Assembly: GCA_963796225.1 (NCBI GenBank)
Contig: CAWCLK010000009.1
Coordinates: 62,001 to 126,000, forward strand
Reading direction: 5' to 3'
DNA length: 64,000 nucleotides
DNA from: CAWCLK01 sp963796225
Lineage (GTDB): Bacteria > Actinomycetota > Nitriliruptoria > Nitriliruptorales > Nitriliruptoraceae
Of the stretch, positions 1-8,570 are shown one piece after another (position 1 is the stretch's first letter; every line of letters begins with the position of its first letter). A program made the translations under genes and the position numbers. Under the pieces are notes generated by a model, which was given only the letters and a program-made list of their open reading frames with translations, was not told the origin of the DNA and made no database searches.

Positions 1-164
1 CCCGAGTCCGCCGGGTCGTCGTCGAACCCGCCGTCACGCCAGCGTGAGACGTCAGCCTCGGCGTCGAGGTCGCTGACCTGCCCGAGCAGCTCGTCGCGCT
101 CGGCCTCGAGGGCGGCGCGGAGCTGCTTCTGCAGCGTCTTGGGGAGGGTCTTGCGTGCGGACAT
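1..164 (-). CDS. TraR/DksA-family protein, N-terminal part (runs off window start)
   Basis: An ATG at 164 on the minus strand opens a frame that stays open to base 1, about 54 codons. It begins MSARKTLPKTLQKQLRAALE and continues with an acidic helix rich in Glu, Leu and Asp ending near GGFDDDPADSG. That layout (basic N-terminus, then a coiled-coil hairpin of ERDELLGQVSDLDAE type) is what actinobacterial TraR/DksA-like C4 zinc-finger proteins show before the zinc finger, which here lies outside the window. Genes of this family commonly sit beside ileS and lspA in actinobacteria. The zinc finger itself is not visible, so the family call rests on the N-terminus and the neighbourhood. Confidence 0.65.
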   Translation of the reverse strand, partial: MSARKTLPKTLQKQLRAALEAERDELLGQVSDLDAEADVSRWRDGGFDDDPADS

Positions 165-262
165 GGCGCCCCGGCGGTCGGACGGGCCCGTTCGGACCCG
201 GTGGACTCGGCGGCGCGGAAGGTAGCAGCCCCCGCCAACGGTGCTCGCAGCAGCCGTGACGG

Positions 263-445
263 TCAGACCGCGATCGTGTCCGGGGCTCGGTGGCCGGCCT
301 CGACACCCGCTCGGCGCAGCCGCTCCAGCGTGTCGTGCACCCCCTGCCGGTAGGTGGCCGGGTCGTCGTGCCAGCAGGCTCGCCGCAGCATGGCACGCTC
401 GAGCTCGGCCAGGTCGACCGTCGTCTGGTCGCCGCGTGGCTCCAT
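263..445 (-). CDS. Small hypothetical protein, 60 aa
   Basis: I do not recognise a family. I chose the ATG at 445 because GGGAG lies 5-6 bases before it; the frame is also open to an ATG at 490 and a TTG at 520. The product starts MEPRGDQTTVDLAELERAML and is acidic and helical, with one Cys-Trp-His stretch (RACWHDDP) and a C-terminal ERLRRAGVEAGH. No membrane segment or signal peptide is present. It points away from ileS, so its promoter region would face the T-box leader. It could be a spurious frame, but the ribosome site and protein-like composition favour a real gene. Bases 165-262 hold no gene I can support. Confidence 0.45.
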   Translation of the reverse strand: MEPRGDQTTVDLAELERAMLRRACWHDDPATYRQGVHDTLERLRRAGVEAGHRAPDTIAV

Positions 446-560
446 GTCGCTCCCGTCTCGGCGTCCGTGTCGTCTTGCGAGGTCCACCATCCACCGTGGC
501 GGGTGTCCGGTGGATTGCAATGACCGTACGCCGGGTGCGTTACGGCCAGATGACCGGCAC

Positions 561-884
561 GTGAGAAGGCGAGTATCATCCGTCCGAACGCAGTGACCGG
601 GGACGCGACGCGCCGCCCCACACCACGAGCGAGCCGGGACGGTGGAAGCCGGCGGTCGTGGCCGGCGCCGTCATCACCCCGCGAGCGGCCACCCGAAGCC
701 CCACGCCCGCCAGGCGTGCCGGGGGGAGGGCCGGACGTCCCCCGGACGACACCCGGGCACACGAGTGGGACCGATCCAGGTCGGGCCAACGAGGGTGGTA
801 CCGCGGCGCGATCGCGTCGTCCCTCGAGTCTGCTGGCCCCCGCCGATCCCCCGGGACGGCTCCCCGACCCTCGTGGTGCACCTC
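561..884 (+). promoter_or_regulatory. T-box riboswitch leader of ileS (translational, ultrashort stem I type)
   Basis: The core T-box AGGGTGGTACCGCG is at 792-805, and the GAGGG at 791-795 can pair with CCCTC at 821-825. Upstream, AGCGAGCCGGGACGGTGGAAGCC around 628-650 is the typical stem III region. GAGTATCATCC at 571-581 offers an ATC isoleucine specifier codon in a very short stem I. Actinobacterial ileS leaders are known to use this class to control translation by exposing or hiding the ribosome site on binding uncharged tRNA-Ile. No U-run terminator follows, which fits translational control. I do not see a convincing -35/-10 pair before it. Confidence 0.85.
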
Positions 885-3800
885 ATGTCGGACTCCCCCA
901 CGTCCTCCGCCCGCTCGTGGCCCGAGGTCACGCCCCAGCCGGACCTGCCCGGCATGGAGCAGACCGTCCTCGACCTGTGGTCCCGCCACGACGTGTTCCA
1001 CACGTCGATGCGCCGGCGCGCCGGCGGACCGGTCTACTCGTTCTACGAGGGCCCGCCGACCGCCAACGGCACCCCGGGCACCCACCACGTCGAGGCGCGG
1101 GTGTTCAAGGACGTGTTCCCCCGGTACCGGGCCATGAAGGGCTTCGACGTCCCGCGCAAGGCCGGCTGGGACTGCCACGGCCTGCCGGTCGAGCTCGAGG
1201 TCGAGAAGGAGCTCGGGCTCAACTCGAAGGCCGAGATCGAGGAGTTCGGCATCGAGGCGTTCAACGCCCGGTGCCGCGAGTCGGTGCAGCGCTACGTCGG
1301 TGAGTTCGAGCGCCTCACCGAACGCATCGGCTTCTGGGTCGACATGTCCGACGCCTACTGGACCATGGACCCCACCTACGTCGACTCGCTGTGGTGGGCC
1401 CTCAAGGAGCTCTGGTCCCGCGACCTCATCTTCCAGGACTTCCGCGTCGCCCCGTACTGCGCCCGGTGCGGCACCGGCCTGTCCGACGCCGAGGTGTCGC
1501 AGGGCTACCAGACCGTCGTGGACCCGTCGGTGTACGTGCGGTTCCCGCTGGTCGACGGCGAGCTGAGCAAGGTCGGGGCGTCGCTGGTCGTGTGGACCAC
1601 CACCCCCTGGACCCTGCCGTCGAACGTCGCGGTGGCCATCAACCGTGACCTGGCCTACGAGCTGTGGCGCGCCCCCACCGCCCCCGGCGGCGGGGACGAG
1701 CTGCTGGTGATCGCCGCCGACCTGGCGCACAAGCTCGGCGAGGACGCCGAGAAGGTCCAGGACGTGCCGGCCGAGGACCTGCTCGGCCTGCACTACGAGG
1801 CACCGTTCACGATCGTCGAAGAGCCCGACGAGGACTACCGCTACGTCGTCGACGCCGACTACGTGACGGCCAGCGACGGGTCCGGGCTGGTCCACACCGC
1901 CCCCGCCTTCGGTGCCGACGACATGGAGACGGGCCGCCGCCACGGCCTGCCCGTGGTCAACCCGGTCGACGCGCAGGGCCGGTTCACCGCCGGCCCGTGG
2001 AAGGGGCAGTTCGTCAAGGCCGCGGACCCGGCCATCACCGAGCGACTCGAGGCCGACGGCACGCTGCTGCTCGCCCAGGAGTACGAGCACACCTACCCGT
2101 TCTGCTGGCGCTGCAAGACGCCGCTCATCTACTGGGCCAAGCCGTCCTGGTACATCCGCACGACCGCGAAGCGCCAGGAGCTGCTGGACAACAACGCCAC
2201 CATCCAGTGGTTCCCCGAGCACATCCGCGACGGGCGGTTCGGCAACTGGCTCGAGAACAACGTCGACTGGGCCCTCTCCCGGGACCGGTACTGGGGCACG
2301 CCCCTGCCCTTCTGGCGTTGCGGCGACTGCGACCACGTGACGGTCGTCGGCTCCCGCGCGGAGCTCGCCGAGGCGGCGGGGCGCGACCTGTCCGACCTCG
2401 ACCCCCACCGGCCCTACGTGGACGAGGTCACGGTGCCCTGCGAGCACTGCGGGGCGCAGGCGCACCGGGTCCCGGACGTGGCCGACACGTGGTTCGACTC
2501 GGGCGGCATGCCCTTCGCGCAGTTCGGCTACCCGCACCAGGGCGTCGAGGAGTTCGAGCGGCTGTTCCCCGCGGACTACATCTGCGAGGCCATCGACCAG
2601 ACCCGCGGGTGGTTCTACACCCTGCTGGCCGAGTCCACGCTGCTGTTCGACCGTTCCTCGTACGACACCGTCGTGTGCCTCGGGCACATCGTCGACGAGG
2701 ACGGCGCGAAGATGTCCAAGTCGCGCGGCAACGTCCTCGACCCCTTCGACCTGATCGACCGGCACGGCGCCGACGCGCTGCGCTGGCTGATGATGGCCGA
2801 GGGCAACCCGTGGGTGAACCGACGTGTCGGGCACCAGAACCTCGAGGACGTGGTCCGGCGGTTCCTCCTGACGCTGTGGAACACCCACGTGTTCTTCCTC
2901 ACCTACGCACGCATCGACGGGTTCGCGCTCGACACGACGCCCCCGCCGGTCGCCGAGCGCCCCTCGTCGGACCGGTGGGTGCTGGCCGAGCTGGCCGACC
3001 TGGTCGACGCGGTCGACGCGTCGCTGGAGGGCTACGACGTCTCCCGCGCCACGCGACGACTCGAGGCGTTCGTCGACGACCTGTCCAACTGGTACGTGCG
3101 ACGCAACCGCCGGCGGTTCTGGAAGGCCGCCGAGGACGACCCGGCCGACAAGGCCGCCGCCTACCACACCCTCCACACGTGCCTGACGACGCTCACCGGA
3201 CTCCTGGCGCCGTTCACGCCGTTCCTGGCCGATCGCCTGTGGCAGGACCTCGTCGTCAGCCAGGACCCCGACGCCGAGCCGTCGGTGCACCTGACCGACT
3301 TCCCGGCGGCCCACGACGACTGGCGTGACGATGCGCTGCGGACGGCCATGGCGACCGCACGCCGGGTCACCGAGCTCGGCCGTCAGGCCCGCAACGACTC
3401 GGGCGTGAAGATCCGCCAGCCGCTGGCCCGTGCCCTGGTGACCGTCCCGGCCGCCGAGCGTGACGGCCTGGCCGGACTGGTCGACGACATCGCCGACGAG
3501 CTCAACGTCCGCGAGATCCAGCTGACCGACGCCGCCGTCGACCTCGTGGACCGGTCGGTGAAGCCCAACTTCCGGGCGCTGGGCCCTGCCTTCCAGCAGG
3601 ACGCGCCCAAGGTGGCCGATGCCATCCGCTCGCTCGACGTCGAGGCCGCCGAGGACCTGGCGGCGCGGCTCGCCGACGTCGGCGAGGCCACGTTGACGAC
3701 CAGCATCGGTGAGGTCACCGTCACGTCCGAGATGGTCGAGGTCGTCGAGACGCCTCGCACCGGCTGGGCCGTGGCGCGTGACGCGGGCTCGTCCTTCGCC

Positions 3801-4094
3801 CTCGACACCGAGCTGGACGACGACCTGCGCCTGGAGGGCGCGGGGCGCGAGCTCGTCCGAGCCGTCAACGACCTTCGCAAGGAGGCCGGGCTCGAGCTCG
3901 ACGACCGCATCCACCTGTACGTGCAGGTCGAGGACGACCTCGGCATGCGGCTGGACGAGGCCGGCTGGCTGGCCTTCGTCGCACGCGAGGTCCTCGCCCG
4001 GACCATGGAGGCCAGCGAACGCGCTGCGCCTGACGGCCCAGAGGTCGACCTCGCCGGGTTGGGAACAGCGCGGGTCCGACTGGAGCGCGCGTGA
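885..4094 (+). CDS. ileS: Isoleucyl-tRNA synthetase
   Basis: Cytoplasmic class I aminoacyl-tRNA synthetase that charges tRNA-Ile. About 1069 aa. The HIGH-type motif reads PGTHHV at residues 64-69, the KMSKS loop is KMSKSRGN near residue 609, and the family block ARVFKDVFPRY follows the first motif. The sequence resembles the IleS2 (eukaryote-like) type found in actinobacteria. The frame is open upstream to 642, but that stretch contains the conserved T-box, so I placed the start at the ATG at 885; a GTG at 873 is the only close alternative. The next gene overlaps its stop codon by 4 bases. Confidence 0.95.
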   Translation: MSDSPTSSARSWPEVTPQPDLPGMEQTVLDLWSRHDVFHTSMRRRAGGPVYSFYEGPPTANGTPGTHHVEARVFKDVFPRYRAMKGFDVPRKAGWDCHGLPVELEVEKELGLNSKAEIEEFGIEAFNARCRESVQRYVGEFERLTERIGFWVDMSDAYWTMDPTYVDSLWWALKELWSRDLIFQDFRVAPYCARCGTGLSDAEVSQGYQTVVDPSVYVRFPLVDGELSKVGASLVVWTTTPWTLPSNVAVAINRDLAYELWRAPTAPGGGDELLVIAADLAHKLGEDAEKVQDVPAEDLLGLHYEAPFTIVEEPDEDYRYVVDADYVTASDGSGLVHTAPAFGADDMETGRRHGLPVVNPVDAQGRFTAGPWKGQFVKAADPAITERLEADGTLLLAQEYEHTYPFCWRCKTPLIYWAKPSWYIRTTAKRQELLDNNATIQWFPEHIRDGRFGNWLENNVDWALSRDRYWGTPLPFWRCGDCDHVTVVGSRAELAEAAGRDLSDLDPHRPYVDEVTVPCEHCGAQAHRVPDVADTWFDSGGMPFAQFGYPHQGVEEFERLFPADYICEAIDQTRGWFYTLLAESTLLFDRSSYDTVVCLGHIVDEDGAKMSKSRGNVLDPFDLIDRHGADALRWLMMAEGNPWVNRRVGHQNLEDVVRRFLLTLWNTHVFFLTYARIDGFALDTTPPPVAERPSSDRWVLAELADLVDAVDASLEGYDVSRATRRLEAFVDDLSNWYVRRNRRRFWKAAEDDPADKAAAYHTLHTCLTTLTGLLAPFTPFLADRLWQDLVVSQDPDAEPSVHLTDFPAAHDDWRDDALRTAMATARRVTELGRQARNDSGVKIRQPLARALVTVPAAERDGLAGLVDDIADELNVREIQLTDAAVDLVDRSVKPNFRALGPAFQQDAPKVADAIRSLDVEAAEDLAARLADVGEATLTTSIGEVTVTSEMVEVVETPRTGWAVARDAGSSFALDTELDDDLRLEGAGRELVRAVNDLRKEAGLELDDRIHLYVQVEDDLGMRLDEAGWLAFVAREVLARTMEASERAAPDGPEVDLAGLGTARVRLERA

Positions 4095-4681
4095 CCCCGC
4101 CCCGGCTCGGTTCCCCCGGCGCCTGGGTCTCGGCGGCGGCCGTCGGCCTGGTGGCGGCCGGAGCCGCACGACGGCTGCGGGAGGTCCAGCAGGTGCGCCG
4201 TGGGACCGTCGCGCCGCTCGGCCCGGCCACACGCACGCTGCCGGGACGGCAGGGGCCAGTGGCCGCGCGCATCGACTCCTGGCACCCGAGCCCGCCCGCG
4301 ACGGCCACCGGCCGGGTCGCGGCCGCCGCGTGGGCGGCACCGCTGACGACCCTCGGGGCGCTGCTCGCCCGGGCCGGCGGTGCCCGTGCGACCTGGGACC
4401 CACGTCGGGGGTGCTGGGTCGCCACCGGGGTCGCGGGGCCGTCGCGCGTCCTGCTGCGTGCCCTCGGGCTCAGCGCCAACGCCATCGGGCAGGTCGTCGT
4501 CGTGGTGACCCCACGCGCGTCCGCCGCCCTGCTGGACCACGAGGTCGTGCACGTCCGCCAGGCCGAGCGCCTGGGGCCCCTGCTCCCGCTCCTGTACGCC
4601 TGGTTCAGCGCGCGGTACGGCTACCGCGAGAACCCCCTGGAGCGCGGGGCGCGTGCGGGCGCGGCGACGCGGGCGGGGTGA
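4091..4681 (+). CDS. Hypothetical protein with N-terminal membrane/signal segment and HExxH-like motif
   Basis: GTG start overlapping the ileS stop (GTGA), so it is translationally coupled to ileS. 196 aa. Residues about 12-26 form a short hydrophobic Ala/Val stretch. The C-terminal third contains LLDHEVVHVRQAERLGPL and then RYGYRENPLERGAR; HEVVH fits the HExxH pattern of a zinc metalloprotease helix. Similar H-E-x-x-H...ENPxExxA arrangements occur in uncharacterised actinobacterial membrane proteins. Whether it is an active peptidase is not shown by the sequence. It ends in a hairpin that it shares with the convergent gene downstream. Confidence 0.7.
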   Translation: MTPPRLGSPGAWVSAAAVGLVAAGAARRLREVQQVRRGTVAPLGPATRTLPGRQGPVAARIDSWHPSPPATATGRVAAAAWAAPLTTLGALLARAGGARATWDPRRGCWVATGVAGPSRVLLRALGLSANAIGQVVVVVTPRASAALLDHEVVHVRQAERLGPLLPLLYAWFSARYGYRENPLERGARAGAATRAG

Positions 4682-4689
4682 CCGCCCGC
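4669..4689. terminator. Hairpin between convergent genes
   Basis: GCGGGCGG (4669-4676) pairs with CCGCCCGC (4682-4689) around a 5-base loop. It lies at the facing 3' ends of the ileS-side operon and the minus-strand HhH gene, so it can act in both directions. No T-run follows, which is common for high-GC actinobacterial terminators. Confidence 0.5.
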
Positions 4690-4696
4690 CCCGCGG

Positions 4697-5574
4697 TCAG
4701 GAGAGCTCGTCCTTGACCCGCGAGGCCAGCGCCTGCCCGAAGCCCTTGACGTTGGCGACGATGTCGTCGACCGACGCGTCGCGGATGCCCTCGAGGCTGC
4801 CGTAGTGGCTGAGCAGGGCGTCCTGCTTGGCCGGCCCGACGCCGGAGATCTCGGCCAGGCGCGCCCGCGCGGAGGCGCCCGTCGTCCCGGCGGCAGCCGT
4901 CTTCTTCGCGGAGGCCTTCTTCGCGGAGCCTTCTTCGCGGTCTTCCTGGCCGCGGCCTTCTTCGTGGCCTTCTTGGCCGTGGCCTTCTTCGTCGCAGCCT
5001 TCTTGGTGCTCTTCTTCGCGGTCTTCCTGGCCGCCGCCTTCTTCGTGGCCTTCTTCGCCGTCGGCTCGCTGGCGGGGGCCGCGGCCTCGATGCCGGGCTC
5101 GTCGGTCGGCTCGGTGGGGGCCGCCGCAGCGGCGTCGGCCTCGGCCACGTGGAGTCCTCGGTCACCGCGGAGTCCTCGGTCGCCGCGGTCGCGGGCGGGA
5201 GCGTCAGACGCCCGCGCGTCCTCGCCACCGCCGGCGGCCACACGCGTGGCGGCGCGGTCCCGTGCCGTGGTCTTGCGCACGACCGCGCCCGCGTCCGGGG
5301 AGGTCAGCTCGTCGAGGTCCTCGTCCTCGCGTCGGGGAGCCCGCGCGGGAGTGGTCGATCCCCCGGCGCGCGCCCCGCCGCCGTACACCGGCTGCGACGG
5401 CGCCGTCGGTTGGGTCGCCCGGCGGGTGCGCGTCCCGAGCCACAGCAGCAGCAACGACAGCAGGCACAGACCGATGGCGATGAAGATGAACGTCAGACTG
5501 TCCGTGACGACGAACAGCCCGATGAACAGGCTCACCGCGGCGGCGATGACCAACGCGAGGCTGATGACGATCAC
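4697..5574 (-). CDS. Membrane-anchored Lys/Ala-repeat protein with C-terminal helix-hairpin-helix (frameshifted)
   Basis: The ATG at 5574 begins two transmembrane helices (residues about 3-48, MIVISLALVIAAAVSLFIGL...). An acidic Ala/Glu linker follows, then a histone-H1-like run of KKAT/KKAA/RKTAKK units. Near 4935 the frame breaks: the repeat unit gcggaggcc appears as gcggagcc, one G short. In the next frame the protein ends SGVGPAKQDALLSHYGS...VKGFGQALASRVKDELS, a helix-hairpin-helix as in DNA-binding or fission-yeast-Swi5-like tails. Restoring one base gives 293 codons. It follows divIVA on the same strand. The function is unknown; a DNA-to-membrane tether is an inference from the domains. 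Confidence 0.65.
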
Positions 5575-5628
5575 GAGTGCTCCACCGATGGGTTCCCCAA
5601 GCGGGCCGCAGGCTAGTCCGCCGCGGCG

Positions 5629-6279
5629 TCAGCCGGAGAACTCTCCGGCGGTGTCCTCTGGTCCATTCGACACGAACAGCGGGGATCCCTGCTGGTCGGC
5701 GGGTTCTGTCGCCGCGTCCTCGTCCTCCGGGTCCGGACGGGGCATGACGTCGTCGAGCTCGTGGGGGGACGGGGCGTCCTCGAGCAGGGCGACATGGGCG
5801 TCGAGGTGCTCGCGCAACCGCCCGCGGAACTGCTCGGTCACCCGGCGCAGCCGGACGACCTCCTGGTCGGCGTGGCGACGCAGCTCCTGCGCGTCGCGCT
5901 GGGCGTCCCGCAGGACCTCGGCCGCGCGGGTGCGGACCTCGTCGGCCTCGGCCCGCGCCGTACCGAGCATCTCGTCGATCTGCTCCTGCGCCTCCGACCG
6001 CAGCGTGGCGGCCTCGGAGCGCGCCTCGGCGACGGTCTCCTCGGCCGCACGCTGGGCCGTGACCAGCGTGCGCTTCAGGGTCGCCTCGGTGGCGGTGGAT
6101 TCCTCGGCACGGCGTTCCGCGTCGGCAAGCCGTTCGCGCGTCTGCTCGAGCTCGCGCTGCAGCTCCTCGATCCGGTCCGCGACCCGGTCGAGCAGCTCGT
6201 CGACCTGTTCGACCCGGTACCCGCGCACCGCGGTCCGCAGGGGGTAGTCGGCGATCTCGTTGGGGGTCAGCTCGCTCAT
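5629..6279 (-). CDS. divIVA: DivIVA/Wag31-family polar growth and septum protein
   Basis: 216 aa. The N-terminus (LTPNEIADYPLRTAVRGYRV) is the DivIVA membrane-binding hairpin region, followed by VEQVDELLDRVADRI and a long coiled coil rich in Glu, Arg and Ala to about residue 160. The C-terminal 50 residues are acidic and look disordered. In actinobacteria DivIVA binds curved membrane at poles and septa and recruits the wall elongation machinery. It is the expected downstream neighbour of sepF and yggT, 10 bases after yggT. Confidence 0.9.
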   Translation of the reverse strand: MSELTPNEIADYPLRTAVRGYRVEQVDELLDRVADRIEELQRELEQTRERLADAERRAEESTATEATLKRTLVTAQRAAEETVAEARSEAATLRSEAQEQIDEMLGTARAEADEVRTRAAEVLRDAQRDAQELRRHADQEVVRLRRVTEQFRGRLREHLDAHVALLEDAPSPHELDDVMPRPDPEDEDAATEPADQQGSPLFVSNGPEDTAGEFSG

Positions 6280-6289
6280 GGCGACCTCG

Positions 6290-6544
6290 TCAGCAGATGG
6301 CGCTGCGCAGCAGGGACAGGGCGAAGAAGACGATGAGGATCGACACGTCCAGCGCCGCCCCGCCCAGTCGCACCGGCGGGATGGCCCGGCGCAGTGGCGA
6401 GAGCAGCGGCTCGGTCAGGACACGGACGCCGCGCACGACCGGCTGCAGGGGCTCGGGTGGGCGCGGCACCCACGAGAAGATCACGTGGGCGATCAGCACC
6501 AGCAGGTAGGCGCCGAGCAGCCAGCACAGCACGTCGCCGATCAT
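6290..6544 (-). CDS. YggT-family membrane protein
   Basis: 84 aa with two hydrophobic helices (residues about 5-25 and 62-82) separated by a basic/proline loop containing RGVRVLTEPLLSPLRRAIPP, the characteristic YggT repeat core. The ATG at 6544 overlaps the sepF stop as ATGA. The family is linked to cell division and osmotic tolerance in various bacteria, but its biochemical role is unknown. The short length is usual for actinobacterial versions with a single YggT repeat. Confidence 0.85.
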   Translation of the reverse strand: MIGDVLCWLLGAYLLVLIAHVIFSWVPRPPEPLQPVVRGVRVLTEPLLSPLRRAIPPVRLGGAALDVSILIVFFALSLLRSAIC

Positions 6545-7074
6545 GACGTCCCGCCGTAGCCGAGGGCGGCCAGGCGTTCGCGCTCGGCGACGGGCAGCTC
6601 GATCCCCTCGGGGACGATGAGGAACGCCCGCGCCGACATCTTCAGCAGCCGACCGCGCAGGGCGAAGGTCACACCGGACACGAAGTCGAGGATGCGTCGG
6701 GCCGTGGCCGGGTCGGCGTCGGTCATGTCGAACAGGACCGGCGAGCCCATGCGGTACTGGCGCCCGATCTCGGCGGCGCCGTCGTCGAAGCCGGACACCG
6801 CCACGATCTGCACGCGCGCGCCGAGGCCGGCAGCCATCGGCCGCACGTGGGCGCCGCCCGGTTCGGTCACCCGGGCCAGGGGCCGCACGGTGGCGTCCTC
6901 GTGGGAGCGCTCGGCGGCCGCACGCGGGGCGTGGGACGGGACGTCGACGTCGCGGGGCGGTTCCGGCTCGCGCGCGAACTGGCGCGGCGGCGCCATGCGA
7001 TCGGCGAGCTCGTCGTGCTCGTCGGTCTCCTCGACGAGACCGAGGTAGACGAGCGTCTTGCGCCACATGCTCAT
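6541..7074 (-). CDS. sepF: SepF cell division protein (FtsZ membrane anchor)
   Basis: 177 aa. The start MSMWRKTLVYLGLVE is the amphipathic membrane helix, the middle is a disordered acidic linker, and the C-terminal domain (ATVRPLARVTEPGG to the end) is the DUF552/SepF fold that binds FtsZ. GGAGG lies 7 bases before the ATG at 7074; an ATG at 7068 also gives the usual MWRK start. It overlaps yggS upstream (ATGA). SepF replaces FtsA as the Z-ring anchor in actinobacteria, and no ftsA is present in this cluster. Confidence 0.93.
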   Translation of the reverse strand: MSMWRKTLVYLGLVEETDEHDELADRMAPPRQFAREPEPPRDVDVPSHAPRAAAERSHEDATVRPLARVTEPGGAHVRPMAAGLGARVQIVAVSGFDDGAAEIGRQYRMGSPVLFDMTDADPATARRILDFVSGVTFALRGRLLKMSARAFLIVPEGIELPVAERERLAALGYGGTS

Positions 7075-7814
7075 GCGTTTCCTCCAGCAGGCCGCCACGG
7101 GCCGTCCTGTCGTGGGCCGAACAGCGCGGTCCCGACCCGCACCATCGTCGCCCCTTCCTCGATCGCGGCCTCGAGGTCGGCCGTCATGCCCATGCTGAGG
7201 TGGACGACCTCCGGCCACCGCTCACGAGCGCGGTCGCGCAGTCGGCGCAGGTCCGCGAAGTGCGGGCGGGCGGCCTCGTTCGGGTCGGCTCCGTCCGGGG
7301 GCAGCGGCGGGATGGTCATCAGCCCCTCGACGGACAGGTGGGAACAGCCGCGAGCGTAGGCCACGAGATCGAGTGCCTCGTCCGGGCCGGCACCGCCCTT
7401 CGCCGGGTCCTCGCCGACGTTGACCTGCACCAGCACGCGCTGGATCACCCCCGCCTCCTCGGCGTGGCGCGACAGCGTGTCGGCGAGACGTGCCCGGTCG
7501 ACCGAGTGCACCAGCACGTGACGGCCGACCAGCTCGCGGGCCTTGCGCCGCTGCAGCTGTCCGACGAAGTGCCACGACGCCCCGTGCACCCGTGGCTGCT
7601 TGTCCAGCAGCTCCTGGACGCGGTTCTCGCCGACCTCCCGGACCCCGAGGTCCACCATGTGCTGGATGGCATCGGGCGCGTGGGTCTTGCCGACCGCGAC
7701 GAGCACGACCGACGAGGTCGGACGCCCGGCGCGATCGCAGGCCCGCTCGATGCGGTCCCGCACCTCGGCCAGGCGGTCCGCCATCGGGTCGTCGGTCCGG
7801 GTCATCGCGGTCAT
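7071..7814 (-). CDS. YggS/PLPBP-type pyridoxal phosphate homeostasis protein
   Basis: 247 aa. The PLP-binding lysine is in VVLVAVGKTHAPDAI near the N-terminus, and the C-terminal phosphate-binding region LSMGMTADLEAAIEEGATMVRVG is intact, ending VRVGTALFGPR. This single-domain TIM-barrel family carries PLP and affects amino acid and vitamin B6 balance without known enzyme activity. The start at 7814 overlaps the pgeF stop; an in-frame ATG at 7805 is an alternative. It belongs to the ftsZ-distal division operon in most actinobacteria. Confidence 0.9.
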   Translation of the reverse strand: MTAMTRTDDPMADRLAEVRDRIERACDRAGRPTSSVVLVAVGKTHAPDAIQHMVDLGVREVGENRVQELLDKQPRVHGASWHFVGQLQRRKARELVGRHVLVHSVDRARLADTLSRHAEEAGVIQRVLVQVNVGEDPAKGGAGPDEALDLVAYARGCSHLSVEGLMTIPPLPPDGADPNEAARPHFADLRRLRDRARERWPEVVHLSMGMTADLEAAIEEGATMVRVGTALFGPRQDGPWRPAGGNA

Positions 7815-8560
7815 GCGGCGACCCGGTCGTCGCGCCGGACCACGACGCCGGCCTGGCGCCCCGCGTCGGGGTCGGCCCGGTGGCTGAACCACGAGTCGGC
7901 CGCGCAGCGGGTGCAGGCGTCCACGACCTCGACCGCGACCGCGAGCTCGTCGAGGATCCGTCGGGCCGTGCCCGGCAGGTCCAGGGACGGGGTGCCCCAC
8001 GTGGTGGTCGCACCGATCCCGGGGTGGGTGCCCTCGGCCGCGTCACGCATGTCCGCGGGCACCTCGTAGCAGCACGCGTGGATCGCGGGCCCGACGACGG
8101 CCCGCAGGGACGTCCCGTCGTCCGCGGCGTCCCGGCATGCGGCCACCGTGGCCTCGAGCACGCCGCCGAGCAGGCCCCGGCGCCCGGCATGGGCCGCGGC
8201 GACCACGCCCGCACCGGAGAACAGCACCGGCAGGCAGTCGGCGGTGAGCACCGCGAGTGGCCGGTCCACGTCGGTGGCCACGGCCGCGTCGGTGTCGGGC
8301 AGGACGGTGCCGTGCGGCGTGGCGGGGTCGATCGTGGTCACGCGCGTCCCGTGGACCTGCCGCAGCAGATGGACGTCCTCGGGTGCGACCCCGTGCCGAC
8401 CCAGCGCGGCGCGCCGGTCCCGTGCCAGCCGGGTGGGCTGGTGGGGCCGTCGGGCCGACAGGTTCCCGGCCCGGCCGATGGCCGGGTCGGGCCCCGGGTC
8501 GCGCCCGGTGAACCAGGCGGCGACGTGGGGACCCAGGTCGACGTCGAGGGCGAGGGGCAC
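7811..8560 (-). CDS. pgeF: Peptidoglycan editing factor, laccase-domain (YlmD/PgeF family)
   Basis: About 249 aa. The metal-site signature is visible as LRQVHGTRV, DAAVATDVDRPLAVLTADCLPVLF and VVAAAHAGRRGLLGGVL, with later CCYEV and WFSHRAD. Family members act as purine nucleoside phosphorylases/deaminases, and the E. coli homologue edits mis-built muropeptide precursors. I chose the GTG at 8560 because the frame upstream runs into the ftsZ stop at 8571 and has no ATG. It is 10 bases after ftsZ and so in the same operon. Confidence 0.88.
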   Translation of the reverse strand: MPLALDVDLGPHVAAWFTGRDPGPDPAIGRAGNLSARRPHQPTRLARDRRAALGRHGVAPEDVHLLRQVHGTRVTTIDPATPHGTVLPDTDAAVATDVDRPLAVLTADCLPVLFSGAGVVAAAHAGRRGLLGGVLEATVAACRDAADDGTSLRAVVGPAIHACCYEVPADMRDAAEGTHPGIGATTTWGTPSLDLPGTARRILDELAVAVEVVDACTRCAADSWFSHRADPDAGRQAGVVVRRDDRVAA

Positions 8561-8570
8561 GAGGATGACG

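Noticed and set aside
642..884. N-terminal extension of IleS to the ATG at 642
   Set aside because: The stretch contains the conserved T-box RNA elements and no protein conservation expected of IleS.
576..4403. A 1275-codon open frame antisense to ileS
   Set aside because: It is the Val/Gly/Arg-rich mirror of a real high-GC gene; the plus strand encodes complete IleS motifs and the T-box.
4805..6247. Long Ser/Ala-rich plus-strand frame
   Set aside because: Shadow of the minus-strand lysine-alanine repeat protein and divIVA; no recognisable domain.
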